DNA from: an uncultured Lachnospiraceae bacterium
Lineage (GTDB): Bacteria; Bacillota; Clostridia; Lachnospirales; Lachnospiraceae
Direction of reading: 5' to 3'
NCBI GenBank assembly: GCA_910588405.1
Contig: CAJUPT010000030.1
Location: 1 to 37,134 of the forward strand
Length of the DNA stretch: 37,134 nucleotides
Position numbers and translations under genes: made by a program. The notes beneath the pieces are model-generated. The model did not search any database. It saw nothing but the letters and a program-made list of their open reading frames with translations, and was not told the origin of the DNA. Shown piece after piece: positions 8,840 through 17,163 of this stretch (position 1 is its first letter; the number at the start of each line of letters is the position of its first letter).

Positions 8840-9481
8840 ATGGAAAGTAAAGTGATGAAATTTTACTCAAAAGCCGGGAACAACATTATTCTGCGTGTGA
8901 TTCCGGGGCATTTTGCGACGGTGCATTCCCACACCAATTATTATGTGGATATGACCGGTTTGAAGACCAGACGCTCGGAGGCGCTGGCAGTGGCCAAGGC
9001 CTTTGTACAGCGGCTTCCCGGCGATACGGTGGTGGATACGATCTGCTGTCTGGACGGCTGCGAGGTGATCGGCGCCTATGTGGCGGAAGAACTGGAGCGG
9101 GGGAATTTCCCGAATATGAACCAGCACCAGACCGTATACGTGGTGACGCCGGAATTTGACATCAGCAACCAGATGATTTTCCGGGACAATGTGGTGGGTT
9201 CCATCCGTGGAAAAAATGTGCTTCTTTTATTGGCCACCACCACGACCGGCGAGACGCTGCGCCGTTCCCTGCGCTGCATCGGCTATTATGAGGGACATGT
9301 GCAGTCGATCTGTTCCGTGTTCAGCGCCATCGACTCCATCGACGGCATGAAAGTAGAGTCCATGTTCGACACCAATGATCTGCCGAATTATCAGGCTTAC
9401 GAGACCTATGACTGTCCGATGTGCAGAGAGCAGAAAAAGCTGGACGCCATGGTGAATGGATATGGGTATTCCAAGCTGTAA
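8840..9481 (+). CDS. Orotate phosphoribosyltransferase-like protein (divergent type I PRTase)
   Basis: A 213-residue protein with a type I phosphoribosyltransferase layout. The segment VVDTICCLDGCEVIGAYVA precedes the core. The PRPP-loop region reads KNVLLLLATTTTGETLRR, with TTTTGET in place of the usual acidic pair plus TTGxS. Loss of the Asp-Asp pair suggests altered or absent PRPP chemistry. The C-terminus carries a CPMC pair (CxxC, about residue 195) that could bind metal. The frame is open from a TTG at 8828, but the ATG at 8840 with GAAAGGA upstream is the better start. The following membrane-protein frame overlaps its 3' end or begins just after it. The true substrate is unknown. Confidence 0.7.
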   Translation: MESKVMKFYSKAGNNIILRVIPGHFATVHSHTNYYVDMTGLKTRRSEALAVAKAFVQRLPGDTVVDTICCLDGCEVIGAYVAEELERGNFPNMNQHQTVYVVTPEFDISNQMIFRDNVVGSIRGKNVLLLLATTTTGETLRRSLRCIGYYEGHVQSICSVFSAIDSIDGMKVESMFDTNDLPNYQAYETYDCPMCREQKKLDAMVNGYGYSKL

Positions 9482-9548
9482 GAAAGCGATTGCCGCAGGG
9501 GCGGCCAGAGCGAAAGCAAAAATAGAGTCTGTGAAAGGACAGAGCGGT

Positions 9549-11480
9549 ATGGCCTGGTTTTTGCAGATTCTTTTTGTGGTTCAGATTTTAATGATCCTCT
9601 ATGTCAATTATACGAAGGCGTACGGGCTGTTTGATTATGATTCCGCACTTTCTGTTCGGCATGGAATGGAGATGTGGAAGCATGGGCTGTTTTTAAAAGA
9701 TTTCGAGTATTATTCTTCGATAGAGATTGATACGGTTACGTTTTTCGGGTCTCTGCTATATCTGTTGACAGGAAATTTAAAGATAGCGCTGGCGATCAGC
9801 CATCTGGTCGGATGTGTAGTGATTGCGGCATTGATATTGGATATTTGCCAAAATTTGCATGTGACCCGTGAACAGTCGTTGATGGCACTGGTGATGGTGT
9901 TTGCCCCATATTCAGCAGGACAGCTAGACTGGGCAAATATGATTTTTATCTGCGGCGGTCAGTATGGATTTCGGATTATGACGCTGCTATTTCTTCTGGA
10001 CATGCTGCTGAGCAGTAGAAATCAGAAGGTGGGGAAGACAAAGTTTGCGGTTTTGCTGGCAGCCTGTCTGCTGCTGATTTTCTGGACCTCTGTTTCTACG
10101 GGAAACTTTGTGCTGTTTATGATCATATTTCCGCTGTTTTGCTGGGAAGGGTTAGAGGTATATCGCAATCGCAGGTTTGTATGGAAGTCGAAAGAGAATC
10201 TGGTGATTTTTCTGAGCATCGCTGTGTCGCTGGCAGGCTGGATGCTGCGCAATCATTATATTGGAGCGACCCACAGAGAAAGCCTGTTATTGGTTTCTGA
10301 GGGAAATATGTTTACGAATCTGCATGCGTCGATCATGGGCGTTTTCAAGCTGTTTGGCGGTTCTGCAGGCTCTGACGTACCGGTATTTTCTGCGGATGGG
10401 ATCTTTACGCTGCTGCACTTTTTTGTCCCTTGCTGCTGTATCTGGATTATATGGAGCGAGTGGCATAGGAAAGAGAAAAGAACGCCTTTTCTTAGGGCGG
10501 TACTGACCTATTCCGTCATTTATTTTGGCGTGCTGCTATTGCTTGATACGACAGTACACGGCCCAAATGTTTTTGAGTATCGGTACCATATACTCTGGTG
10601 TATATTGCTGGTGATTTCTGCCGGGATTTCTATAGCGGGCAAATGGCAGCGGGGCGGAAGCTGGGTTGTAAATGCGCCTGTTTATGGATTCCTTCTGCTG
10701 ATTGTGGCCTGTAATCTGTGGCAGGATTACTGGTTTATAAAAAAGCCGGAACAGATCGCCCAGTTTAACGATGTGATTGAGCGGGGAAAAGCCCTCAATG
10801 CGGATGCCATTTATTTTTATGATAAAGATGAGCATGCGGCCATTATCCGGCTGTTTGTTCCGGAGTGGTATTGCATTTCTGTCAAGTATGGCGAGGAGGG
10901 AATGGAAGCGAATACCGGAGATTTTTATCAACACTATGGCGATCAGACGGCAGCGAGTCCCACCCATATGCTGCTGTGTGGCGATGCGGAGTTTGAAGCC
11001 CTTCCAAATTATATCAAATCCTGCTATCAGAAGCTGGAGGGCGGCGTCTACTGGGCGGAGGTGAACCCCTGGGATGGAAGCTCCGGTCTGCCCGGAGAGA
11101 ATGTGGATGTAGCCGTCGATTTCCCCTACAGCGCCGGCTATTTCGGCAGCGGCGAATTGGCGGACAATGGCGTGTTAGTGGGTAATCCCACAGAGAACGA
11201 TGATTATCTCCTGCGCGGTCCAAATACGGAGCCGGTTCCGGGAACCTATGATATTACACTGTCCTATGGAATTTTCCAGGACGGAAGCCAGCCCTCCCGT
11301 TTTGAGGTAATCGTAGATGACCGTGAAATTCTGGCTGAGGCAGATCTTCTTTTTGGGGAGGATACGGTTACGCTGGAAGGGGTGGAGGTATCGGAAGGAG
11401 AGTGGATTGAATTTCGGGTGTGGAAGCCAAAGGATGCAATTATTACGGTAAAGCAGTTTACCTTCGAGCGGGTTCATTAG
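9549..11480 (+). CDS. Large polytopic membrane protein with C-terminal beta-rich domain (GT-C glycosyltransferase-like)
   Basis: A 643-residue protein. Residues 1 to about 420 hold roughly ten hydrophobic segments. An early acidic loop (FDYDSALSVRHGMEMW) is reminiscent of GT-C membrane glycosyltransferases, whose catalytic aspartate lies in the first extracytoplasmic loop. The last ~130 residues are soluble, Gly/Asp/Glu-rich and beta-predicted (GTYDITLSYGIFQDG, EWIEFRVWKP), like a carbohydrate-binding sandwich. The frame is open back to an ATG at 9456 inside the previous gene, but GAAAGGA lies 9 nt before the ATG at 9549. The longer form would add a basic N-terminal tail. I cannot assign an established family; a lipid-linked sugar transfer role is only inference. 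Confidence 0.7.
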   Translation: MAWFLQILFVVQILMILYVNYTKAYGLFDYDSALSVRHGMEMWKHGLFLKDFEYYSSIEIDTVTFFGSLLYLLTGNLKIALAISHLVGCVVIAALILDICQNLHVTREQSLMALVMVFAPYSAGQLDWANMIFICGGQYGFRIMTLLFLLDMLLSSRNQKVGKTKFAVLLAACLLLIFWTSVSTGNFVLFMIIFPLFCWEGLEVYRNRRFVWKSKENLVIFLSIAVSLAGWMLRNHYIGATHRESLLLVSEGNMFTNLHASIMGVFKLFGGSAGSDVPVFSADGIFTLLHFFVPCCCIWIIWSEWHRKEKRTPFLRAVLTYSVIYFGVLLLLDTTVHGPNVFEYRYHILWCILLVISAGISIAGKWQRGGSWVVNAPVYGFLLLIVACNLWQDYWFIKKPEQIAQFNDVIERGKALNADAIYFYDKDEHAAIIRLFVPEWYCISVKYGEEGMEANTGDFYQHYGDQTAASPTHMLLCGDAEFEALPNYIKSCYQKLEGGVYWAEVNPWDGSSGLPGENVDVAVDFPYSAGYFGSGELADNGVLVGNPTENDDYLLRGPNTEPVPGTYDITLSYGIFQDGSQPSRFEVIVDDREILAEADLLFGEDTVTLEGVEVSEGEWIEFRVWKPKDAIITVKQFTFERVH

Positions 11481-11512
11481 GGCGGCAAATGCTCCAATGT
11501 ACGATTTGGGGA

Positions 11513-11568
11513 TTGACAAAACTCTGATCTGGTGATAGTATTCGATGTGAACTGTTCATAATATGAAC
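11513..11568 (+). promoter_or_regulatory. Promoter and palindromic operator of marR-degV
   Basis: TTGACA (11513-11518), a 17-nt spacer and TAGTAT (11536-11541). Immediately downstream is the perfect inverted repeat GTTCAT-AAT-ATGAAC (11554-11568). A further GAAC at 11549-11552 pairs with GTTC at 11554-11557. The placement suits autorepression by the MarR protein encoded 50 nt downstream. Confidence 0.65.
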
Positions 11569-11618
11569 CTTTTTGCGGGAGGCAGTAAGCCTCCCTTTAA
11601 AAAGAAGGAGGTTCTCCA

Positions 11619-12050
11619 ATGAATGAAAAGCTGTTAGACGCCTGGCTGAAGCTGACTACAGCCATCGTAAATGAGCGGGTGGTAACGGATCTGCCCTATA
11701 ACGAATCTGTGATCTGTAATATCCTGTATAGGAATCACCGCGAAAATTCTGACCAGGCGGTTACAGCCACAGATTTGTGTCAGGAGATGAAAATGCAGAA
11801 GTCCCAGATGAATCGCACGCTGTCTAATATGGAACAAAAGCAGATGATCAGCAGAGAGCGGTCAGAAACAGATAAACGGCAGATTCTGGTCAGACTGAAC
11901 ATGAGTCAGATGGAAATATACCAGAGACAGCATGAGCGAATTCTGGCGTTGATTGACAGATTGTTAGAGCAAATCGGCCCGGAAAAAGCGGAGGATATTG
12001 TGGATTTGTTTACACAGATTGCGAATACGGCAGAGGAGATTATAAAATGA
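11619..12050 (+). CDS. MarR family transcriptional regulator
   Basis: A 143-residue winged-helix regulator. The recognition region reads VTATDLCQEMKMQKSQMNRTLSNMEQKQMISR (about residues 50-80), followed by the wing RSETDKRQILVRL. Its length is typical of the family. AAGGAGG precedes the ATG at 11619. Its last codons overlap the degV start (ATGA), indicating translational coupling. A palindrome just upstream is a plausible binding site. The ligand is unknown; coupling to a DegV protein suggests control of fatty-acid handling, but this is inference. Confidence 0.88.
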   Translation: MNEKLLDAWLKLTTAIVNERVVTDLPYNESVICNILYRNHRENSDQAVTATDLCQEMKMQKSQMNRTLSNMEQKQMISRERSETDKRQILVRLNMSQMEIYQRQHERILALIDRLLEQIGPEKAEDIVDLFTQIANTAEEIIK

Positions 12051-12889
12051 TTAGAATCGTGGTAGACTCGTCTTCTGATTATCAGTTGGAAGAAATCAGG
12101 GAAAAGAAGCTGGATCTGGTGACAATTGCCATTACGATCGGAGAGAAACAATATGTGGACGGCGTGGACCTGGACCGGAATCAGTTCTATGAGATCCTGG
12201 AAGAGACAGGAGAGTTTCCCAAGACAGCACAGCCCTCTCCCCAGCAGTTTCTGGATGTTTTTCTGGATGCGAAGGAAAAAGGGGATGAGGTGGTCTGCAT
12301 TACGCTGTCATCGGCCTTAAGCGGAACTTATCAGAGCGCTTTGCTGGCAAAGGATATGGCAGAGTATGGGCCGATTTATGTGGTGGATTCCCGAACGGCT
12401 ACCTGCAATATAAAAGTGTTGGCAGATTATGCCCGTAAGCTGGCGGACGATGGCCACAGCGCCGGAGAGATCGCAGAGCAGGTGGAAGGACTGAAATCCC
12501 GGGTGAAGGTGGTGGCTGCGCTGGATACGCTGGAATACCTGTCCAGAGGCGGACGGCTGAGCCGGACAGCGGCCGCGCTGGGAGATATGGCAGGACTGAA
12601 GCCGCTGATTACCATAACAGAAGCAGGCGAGGTGTCTGTGCTGGGGAAGGCGCTGGGCAAAAATAAAGCCATCAGCAATAGTCTGCGGCATCTGGAAAAG
12701 CTGAAAATAGATGAGGCATTCCCGATCTATTCGATCTATTCCTATGGCACGGAAAACTGCGAGAGATTTGAGGAAAATCTAGAAAGCAAAGGAATCCATC
12801 CTGCAAAACGGCTGCAGATCGGTGCTACGATTGGCGCCCATATCGGACCGGAAGCATTTGGGATTATTTTTGTGGAGCAGGGTATATAG
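12047..12889 (+). CDS. DegV family fatty-acid-binding protein
   Basis: A 280-residue DegV/FakB-type protein. It begins IRIVVDSSSDYQ, the DegV signature, and continues with KTAQPSPQQFLDVF (fatty-acid head-group region), ITLSSALSGTYQSA and LEYLSRGGRLSRTAAALGD. Family members bind a fatty acid in an internal tunnel, and FakB types present it to FakA kinase. No FakA gene is visible here. The 4-nt overlap with marR ties the two genes together, and an intrinsic terminator overlaps the last codons. Confidence 0.92.
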   Translation: MIRIVVDSSSDYQLEEIREKKLDLVTIAITIGEKQYVDGVDLDRNQFYEILEETGEFPKTAQPSPQQFLDVFLDAKEKGDEVVCITLSSALSGTYQSALLAKDMAEYGPIYVVDSRTATCNIKVLADYARKLADDGHSAGEIAEQVEGLKSRVKVVAALDTLEYLSRGGRLSRTAAALGDMAGLKPLITITEAGEVSVLGKALGKNKAISNSLRHLEKLKIDEAFPIYSIYSYGTENCERFEENLESKGIHPAKRLQIGATIGAHIGPEAFGIIFVEQGI

Positions 12890-12910
12890 AAATATGTATC
12901 CTGCTCTTTT
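12875..12910 (+). terminator. Intrinsic terminator overlapping the 3' end of degV
   Basis: GAGCAGGGTATA (12875-12886) pairs fully, with two G-U pairs, with TGTATCCTGCTC (12895-12906), followed by TTTT. It could also serve the converging small gene. Confidence 0.7.
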
Positions 12911-12925
12911 GCATTTCGGAGCGTG

Positions 12926-13138
12926 TTAGTCGTCGCCCCGGAGACGGATGATCAGCTGGCACAGGTTTTGCGTGCCTGCAATGGATGTGATGCATCCTGC
13001 TACCACCACAATATCGCTGATTGTTTTTGACCTGTCCATTAAATTTCCCCCAATGCAGGCAATGATAATACCGACTACAATAGCGCCTATCGCAATTAGT
13101 CCCTCTCTGGTGTGTAAAGCCATTTTTAATCCCTTCAT
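12926..13138 (-). CDS. Small two-helix membrane protein (unrecognised)
   Basis: A 70-residue peptide with two hydrophobic segments, LIAIGAIVVGIIIACIGG (about residues 14-31) and ISDIVVVAGCITSIAG (about 40-55). They are separated by a short polar turn, and the C-terminus is basic. No family is recognised. Support for a real gene is the ATG at 13138 with GGAGAGGA 6 nt upstream and a promoter with 17-nt spacing in the divergent spacer. It is divergent from the tetR-type gene, so it may be that regulator's target. Confidence 0.6.
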   Translation of the reverse strand: MKGLKMALHTREGLIAIGAIVVGIIIACIGGNLMDRSKTISDIVVVAGCITSIAGTQNLCQLIIRLRGDD

Positions 13139-13163
13139 AGCAGTTCCTCTCCTGTATTATGTA

Positions 13164-13209
13164 TGACTAATCATGAAAATAGTTTACCATGAGAGGGAAA
13201 ATTAGTCAA
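13164..13209 (-). promoter_or_regulatory. Promoter of the small membrane protein, flanked by an inverted repeat
   Basis: On the minus strand, TTGACT (13204-13209) and TAAACT (13181-13186) are 17 nt apart. The inverted repeat TGACTAAT (13164-13171) / ATTAGTCA (13201-13208) brackets the promoter, with one arm overlapping the -35 box, as expected for a repressor site. Confidence 0.55.
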
Positions 13210-13295
13210 CGATTCGGATTTATTTTGTGTTTTGTTTGTGATAAGATAAAGAAAATATATTATGAGAGAACAAAGCGGGAAAGGGATGTAAAATC

Positions 13296-13976
13296 ATGGG
13301 AAAAGCTATTCCAGTCAGACAGAACACGGCTACGAGGGAGAAATTGTTGGAAACGGCAAAGCAGCTATTTTATCAGCAGGGCTATTATGCAACAACGCTG
13401 GCTCAGATCAGTGCGGTTTCTGAAATTAATAACGGGTTGATCACTTATTACTTTGGATCAAAAAATAATTTGGCCAGCGAAATCTATACGGCTTTTGTAA
13501 TCAGCGTTCGCTCCGAGGTGTCAAGACAGCTGTTCGATATAAAAAAAGATTATCTGATGGAGCTGGGCATGGCGGTAGAATGGCGGTTTATGCTTTCGAT
13601 TAAAATTGAAAATGAGAATATTATGCGATTTTACACGGAATATATCAAGGACCGGGATCAGTTTTCTGATATCAATGAAAAGAGAGAGCATTATTATCAT
13701 TTGCAGAAGACGCTGGTAAATCCTTACATAAGCGATCAGGATCTGCGGTTTTACGAGGTGTGCGGCGTATCTGTCATGCGAAGCGTTTCGGAAGCCTATG
13801 CAAAAGGGTTTTTGAAGTGTGACAGAGATTATCTAGAGGATTATGTGATCCGGGTTCTGTTTGAGATGCTTCGCCTTCCATCCTATCGGGTAGAAACACT
13901 GGTGGATGAATCACGGTATTATAAAAGCAAGATGAAAATAAGAATCGGGGATGGGTTTGAGCTGATTACGACGTAG
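13296..13976 (+). CDS. TetR/AcrR family transcriptional regulator
   Basis: A 226-residue regulator. The N-terminal helix-turn-helix is clear: REKLLETAKQLFYQQGYYATTLAQISAVSEINNGLITYYFGSKNNL (about residues 12-57). The C-terminal ligand domain is divergent. It sits between the small divergent membrane protein and, 490 nt downstream, the URO-D/transporter locus, either of which could be its target. A perfect 14-bp stem terminator lies 110 nt after the stop, so it is probably transcribed alone. Confidence 0.88.
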   Translation: MGKAIPVRQNTATREKLLETAKQLFYQQGYYATTLAQISAVSEINNGLITYYFGSKNNLASEIYTAFVISVRSEVSRQLFDIKKDYLMELGMAVEWRFMLSIKIENENIMRFYTEYIKDRDQFSDINEKREHYYHLQKTLVNPYISDQDLRFYEVCGVSVMRSVSEAYAKGFLKCDRDYLEDYVIRVLFEMLRLPSYRVETLVDESRYYKSKMKIRIGDGFELITT

Positions 13977-14086
13977 AGACGCCTTTTTTGGGGCGCTGCT
14001 GGTGCAGGAAGCTGTCAGCTTTTATGATGAGATAGAACCAGGCGTATAATGAGACAGAATCAAGGATGAGATGAATATGAGTAAAG

Positions 14087-14124
14087 TATAAAAGAGTCCA
14101 AATAAATGGACTCTTTTATATTTT
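14087..14124 (+). terminator. Intrinsic terminator downstream of the TetR gene
   Basis: Perfect 14-bp stem: TATAAAAGAGTCCA (14087-14100) and TGGACTCTTTTATA (14107-14120), loop AATAAA, followed by TTTTA. The A/T flanks make it potentially bidirectional. Confidence 0.85.
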
Positions 14125-14391
14125 ACTGCAAAAAGCGGATTGTGTGGCATAGCAAAGCCTTTTTGTGCCGATGCGCATAAATATAGGCATAGATATCAGG
14201 TATGTGTAGTTACCGGAAAGAAATCTGAAAATCCTTTATTTTTATGTTTAACTAATAATGTGAAAAATGGAATATTGAGGGGATAAGAAATAAATACACA
14301 GTAAAAATAGATTAAAAACAAATAAAATTATGCTAAATATACATATAAAAAAGTGATATTTAATAAAAAACACAAATTTATAATGAAATAC
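14125..14391 (+). other. AT-rich spacer without recognised genes
   Basis: Between the TetR terminator and the promoter of the URO-D locus the sequence becomes very A/T-rich, especially 14220-14390. I see no credible reading frame or strong hairpin. It may be an upstream activating or curved-DNA region. Confidence 0.5.
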
Positions 14392-14420
14392 TTGACAATT
14401 TTGACAATAGAATATATGAT
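14392..14420 (+). promoter_or_regulatory. Predicted promoter of the URO-D/GPH locus
   Basis: A perfect TTGACA (14392-14397), a 17-nt spacer and TATGAT (14415-14420), 47 nt before the first URO-D gene. Confidence 0.75.
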
Positions 14421-14467
14421 AAGTCTAAATTACTCATACATAACTTAAAAAATGAAAGGGGGAGAAC

Positions 14468-15532
14468 ATGATGGAGAAAGTAAAGGACCTGGACCGGATT
14501 CCGTTCAGTGAAGCCGAAATGACTGTAAAAAGTTATTTTCCGGCATTCGGCCCAGTTGCTGTGGGAGCAGCGGAGCTTACTACGCCGATTACACCTCGGG
14601 AGAACTTTATGGCACTCAAAAAGGGTCAGACACCGCTCTGGGTTCCGATGAATGCGGACCAGGCGATCTATCACCCATCCTTCCTGCCTGACAATAGAGC
14701 AAGGCGTCAGGGCGGACCGGATTATTACGGTGTGGAATGGGTGTATGTGCCGGAGGCCGGAGGAAGTATGGTGCGGCCGGGCAATCCCTTTATGGATGAT
14801 GCTAATGACTGGGAAAAGCTGGTTAAGTTCCCAGATATCAGATCCTTTGACTGGGATGCGGCGAACAGAGAGGGAAAAGATAGATATAACCCAGATGAGA
14901 CAAGAGCGGCCTCAGGAACGATCCTGAACGGCTTCTTTGAACGACTGATTGCTTTTATGGATTTCCAGTATGCGGCGGTGGCCATGATCGACGATGAGCA
15001 AAAAGATGCCTGTAAAGCACTTTTCTGGAGGCTTTCGGAGTTCTATAAGACCATTGTGGACTGCTTTATCGAGTATTATCATATCGACTTCCTGACTTTC
15101 CATGATGATTGGGGTTCCCAGCGGGCGCCGTTTTTCTCGCTGGATACGGTGGAGGAAATGCTGGTTCCGGCAGTTAAGAATCTGGTGGATTATGCGAAGT
15201 CAAAAGACTTGTATGTGGATATGCATTCCTGCGGGAAAAACGATATGCTGATACAGGCATATCTGGATGTGGGAATTGATACCTGGACCGGGCAGACTAT
15301 GTGCGACAAAGAAACGCTTTATGAGCAATATGGCGACCGGATCACCCTTGGAATTGAGCCGGAGACCGTGGCGGAGGACGCGCCTCTCGATGAAGTATAT
15401 GCAGCTGCGGAGCGGTTCTGTGATAAATATGTTGGCGCAGACAAGGCGCCAGTATTCTGCAATATTAGAAAGAGCCATCCAAAGATGAGGGAAGTCATGT
15501 ACGAGGTGTCCAGAAAACGGCTGAACCCGTAA
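14468..15532 (+). CDS. URO-D superfamily methyltransferase (MtaA/CmuA-like), first paralogue
   Basis: A 354-residue protein of the uroporphyrinogen decarboxylase superfamily. It carries the zinc-site pattern of corrinoid methyltransferases: H253-x-C255 in DMHSCGKNDM and C331 in APVFCNIRK, with spacing close to the MtaA His-x-Cys...Cys triad. The FLTFHDDWGSQ strand (about residue 208) is also typical. These enzymes move methyl groups between a corrinoid protein and a thiol or similar acceptor. Haem synthesis is unlikely, given the Cys/His triad and the neighbouring transporters. GGGGGAG precedes the ATG at 14468. It heads a co-directional set with two GPH transporters and a second URO-D protein. 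The substrate is unknown. Confidence 0.82.
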   Translation: MMEKVKDLDRIPFSEAEMTVKSYFPAFGPVAVGAAELTTPITPRENFMALKKGQTPLWVPMNADQAIYHPSFLPDNRARRQGGPDYYGVEWVYVPEAGGSMVRPGNPFMDDANDWEKLVKFPDIRSFDWDAANREGKDRYNPDETRAASGTILNGFFERLIAFMDFQYAAVAMIDDEQKDACKALFWRLSEFYKTIVDCFIEYYHIDFLTFHDDWGSQRAPFFSLDTVEEMLVPAVKNLVDYAKSKDLYVDMHSCGKNDMLIQAYLDVGIDTWTGQTMCDKETLYEQYGDRITLGIEPETVAEDAPLDEVYAAAERFCDKYVGADKAPVFCNIRKSHPKMREVMYEVSRKRLNP

Positions 15533-15539
15533 TATGAAA

Positions 15540-15612
15540 AACAGCAGCGGACCGGATTAGTCCCAGGAGGATTTACAGACGCATCTGCGACGGATATTAT
15601 CCATGTTTAGGA
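15540..15612 (+). repeat. Decayed copy R2 of the dispersed hairpin repeat
   Basis: The stretch opens AACAGCAGCGGACCG, close to the AACAGCAACGGACCG that opens copy R4. It continues with an AGGAGGATTTACAGACGCA stretch like the core hairpin arm, and ends TTTAGGAGG. The outer CCCC/GGGG stem is not intact, so I treat it as a degenerate or short variant. Confidence 0.4.
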
Positions 15613-15662
15613 GGGTTTGTGAGGAAAACTGCAAAGTTATATTGATAAAAAGGGGTATTAAT

Positions 15663-17147
15663 ATGGGAGATGAAAAAAACATTTCCGTTTATGCGGAAGA
15701 AGATGCGAAAAAGTTAAAACAGTTAAAGGTGGCTTATCCCGTGCAACAGCTGGGCGGTGGTATCGAGAAAGCCTATATCAGCACCTATGTAAGCTATCTG
15801 TATACAAATATCTATGTGATGCCGGTTGCCTTTTCCGGACTGATCACGATTGTTCAGAATATCGTGGGATGGATCGGCGGGCCTTTGTTCGGCACAATTA
15901 TTGACAAGGTACAGTTTAAAAAGGGTAAGTATTATCCGTGGATGATTATTGGTCCTGTTCTCTACTATGCTGGCTGGCTGCTGATTTACTGTCTACCTGC
16001 CTTTGGGATCAGGGGTTCTCAAGCAGCGTTTATGGCTCTGATTATCGCAATTTTCAATGCCTGTATCAGTCCGCTGGTAACGGTGCCTCAGAATGCGGTT
16101 TATCCAAATCTGTCGACAGATGCAGGGGATCGTCAGTATTTCGCAAGAATGCAGAAGATCTGCCGTGACGGCGGAAAGACGATCTTTAGCTATATTTTCC
16201 CAGTTATGCTGCCCGCGATTGCGCTGGCATTCAGCAACGGCGCGGCAGAGGCGACGGCAGGCGGCGAAGCAATTTCTTATGCGCTCTGTGCGGTGATCGC
16301 CTGTGTTGCTCCGATCCTGGGCTATGGCTACTACGCATTTTGCCTGAAAGGCTCTTATGTGGAACGAAATGCGATGGAAAAGTCGTCGGGCGCCGCAAAG
16401 AAAAAAGGGCTATCTCTGGGTGTTATGTTTAAGACTGTGTTTACAAACCGGGCCCTTCTTTCCATGTATCTGTTTATGTCTCTGCATAAAACTTATTATT
16501 TTATCTATGTAACATCAGCCGCATATATGTTTAAATATGTATGGGGAGATTTCTCCAAAATGGGTATTTTCATGACCATGTTCAACTTGACCGCCATTAT
16601 TGGCGTTATGGTGGGGCCTTTCTGGAAAAAGGTGTTCAAGGAGACAAAACGGTGCTTCGTTTCCTGTATGGCCGTACATGTGGTTTTGTTGGCGATACTG
16701 GCATTTACCTTTAAATCTCTGCCACTCACGGCGTTTATGGTTATTTTCGCATTGTCCAGCTGCTTTATGGGAATGTTGGAAAATTATATTCTTCCTATGT
16801 TTGCGGCGGCATCCGATTATGGTGCCTGGAAATCTGGTGAGCGTATGGATGGTTTGACCATGTCCATCTATTCCCTCACCATCAAAACTGGTACGCTGGT
16901 AGCTACCTCGATCAGAACAGCGGTTCTGGTTGCGGCGAATCTGGATGCGATCACTGCAGGCGGAGAGGTAACGGCCGACTTTATATCCAAGCTGAGTTTT
17001 CTCTACTCATGGATTCCGTTAGGGTTAGGCGTTGCGGCGCTGTTGGTGCTGATGTTCCTGTTTAACCTGGATGACAGCCGGATCAAGATGATCAATGACG
17101 ACCTGAAAGCAGGCCTTACTGCAGCTACATCGCAGAACAGGCTGTAG
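15663..17147 (+). CDS. GPH/MFS family sodium:solute symporter, first of two
   Basis: A 494-residue membrane protein with about twelve hydrophobic segments. The pattern fits the glycoside-pentoside-hexuronide (MFS_2) family: an early GGGIEKAYISTYVSYLYTN segment and the GGPLFGTIIDKVQFKKGKYYPWMIIGP loop, equivalent to the family's D-x-x-x-x-x-G-R/K-Y-R/Y-P-W motif. The open frame starts at 15603, but AAAAGGGG lies 7 nt before the ATG at 15663. Members usually import sugars or glycosides with Na+ or H+. Here the flanking URO-D methyltransferases hint at a methylated or methoxylated substrate. It is followed 16 nt later by a second family member. Confidence 0.85.
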   Translation: MGDEKNISVYAEEDAKKLKQLKVAYPVQQLGGGIEKAYISTYVSYLYTNIYVMPVAFSGLITIVQNIVGWIGGPLFGTIIDKVQFKKGKYYPWMIIGPVLYYAGWLLIYCLPAFGIRGSQAAFMALIIAIFNACISPLVTVPQNAVYPNLSTDAGDRQYFARMQKICRDGGKTIFSYIFPVMLPAIALAFSNGAAEATAGGEAISYALCAVIACVAPILGYGYYAFCLKGSYVERNAMEKSSGAAKKKGLSLGVMFKTVFTNRALLSMYLFMSLHKTYYFIYVTSAAYMFKYVWGDFSKMGIFMTMFNLTAIIGVMVGPFWKKVFKETKRCFVSCMAVHVVLLAILAFTFKSLPLTAFMVIFALSSCFMGMLENYILPMFAAASDYGAWKSGERMDGLTMSIYSLTIKTGTLVATSIRTAVLVAANLDAITAGGEVTADFISKLSFLYSWIPLGLGVAALLVLMFLFNLDDSRIKMINDDLKAGLTAATSQNRL

Positions 17148-17163
17148 TCGCAAAACGAGGGGT

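Noticed and set aside
13979..13995. Short hairpin (CGCC-T6-GGCG-like) directly after the TetR gene as its terminator
   Set aside because: Only 4 bp of stem and no T run after it; the perfect stem at 14087-14124 is a far better candidate.
15533..15662. Longer N-terminus for the first GPH transporter (start 15603)
   Set aside because: The added 20 residues are not family-like; AAAAGGGG before 15663 fits better.
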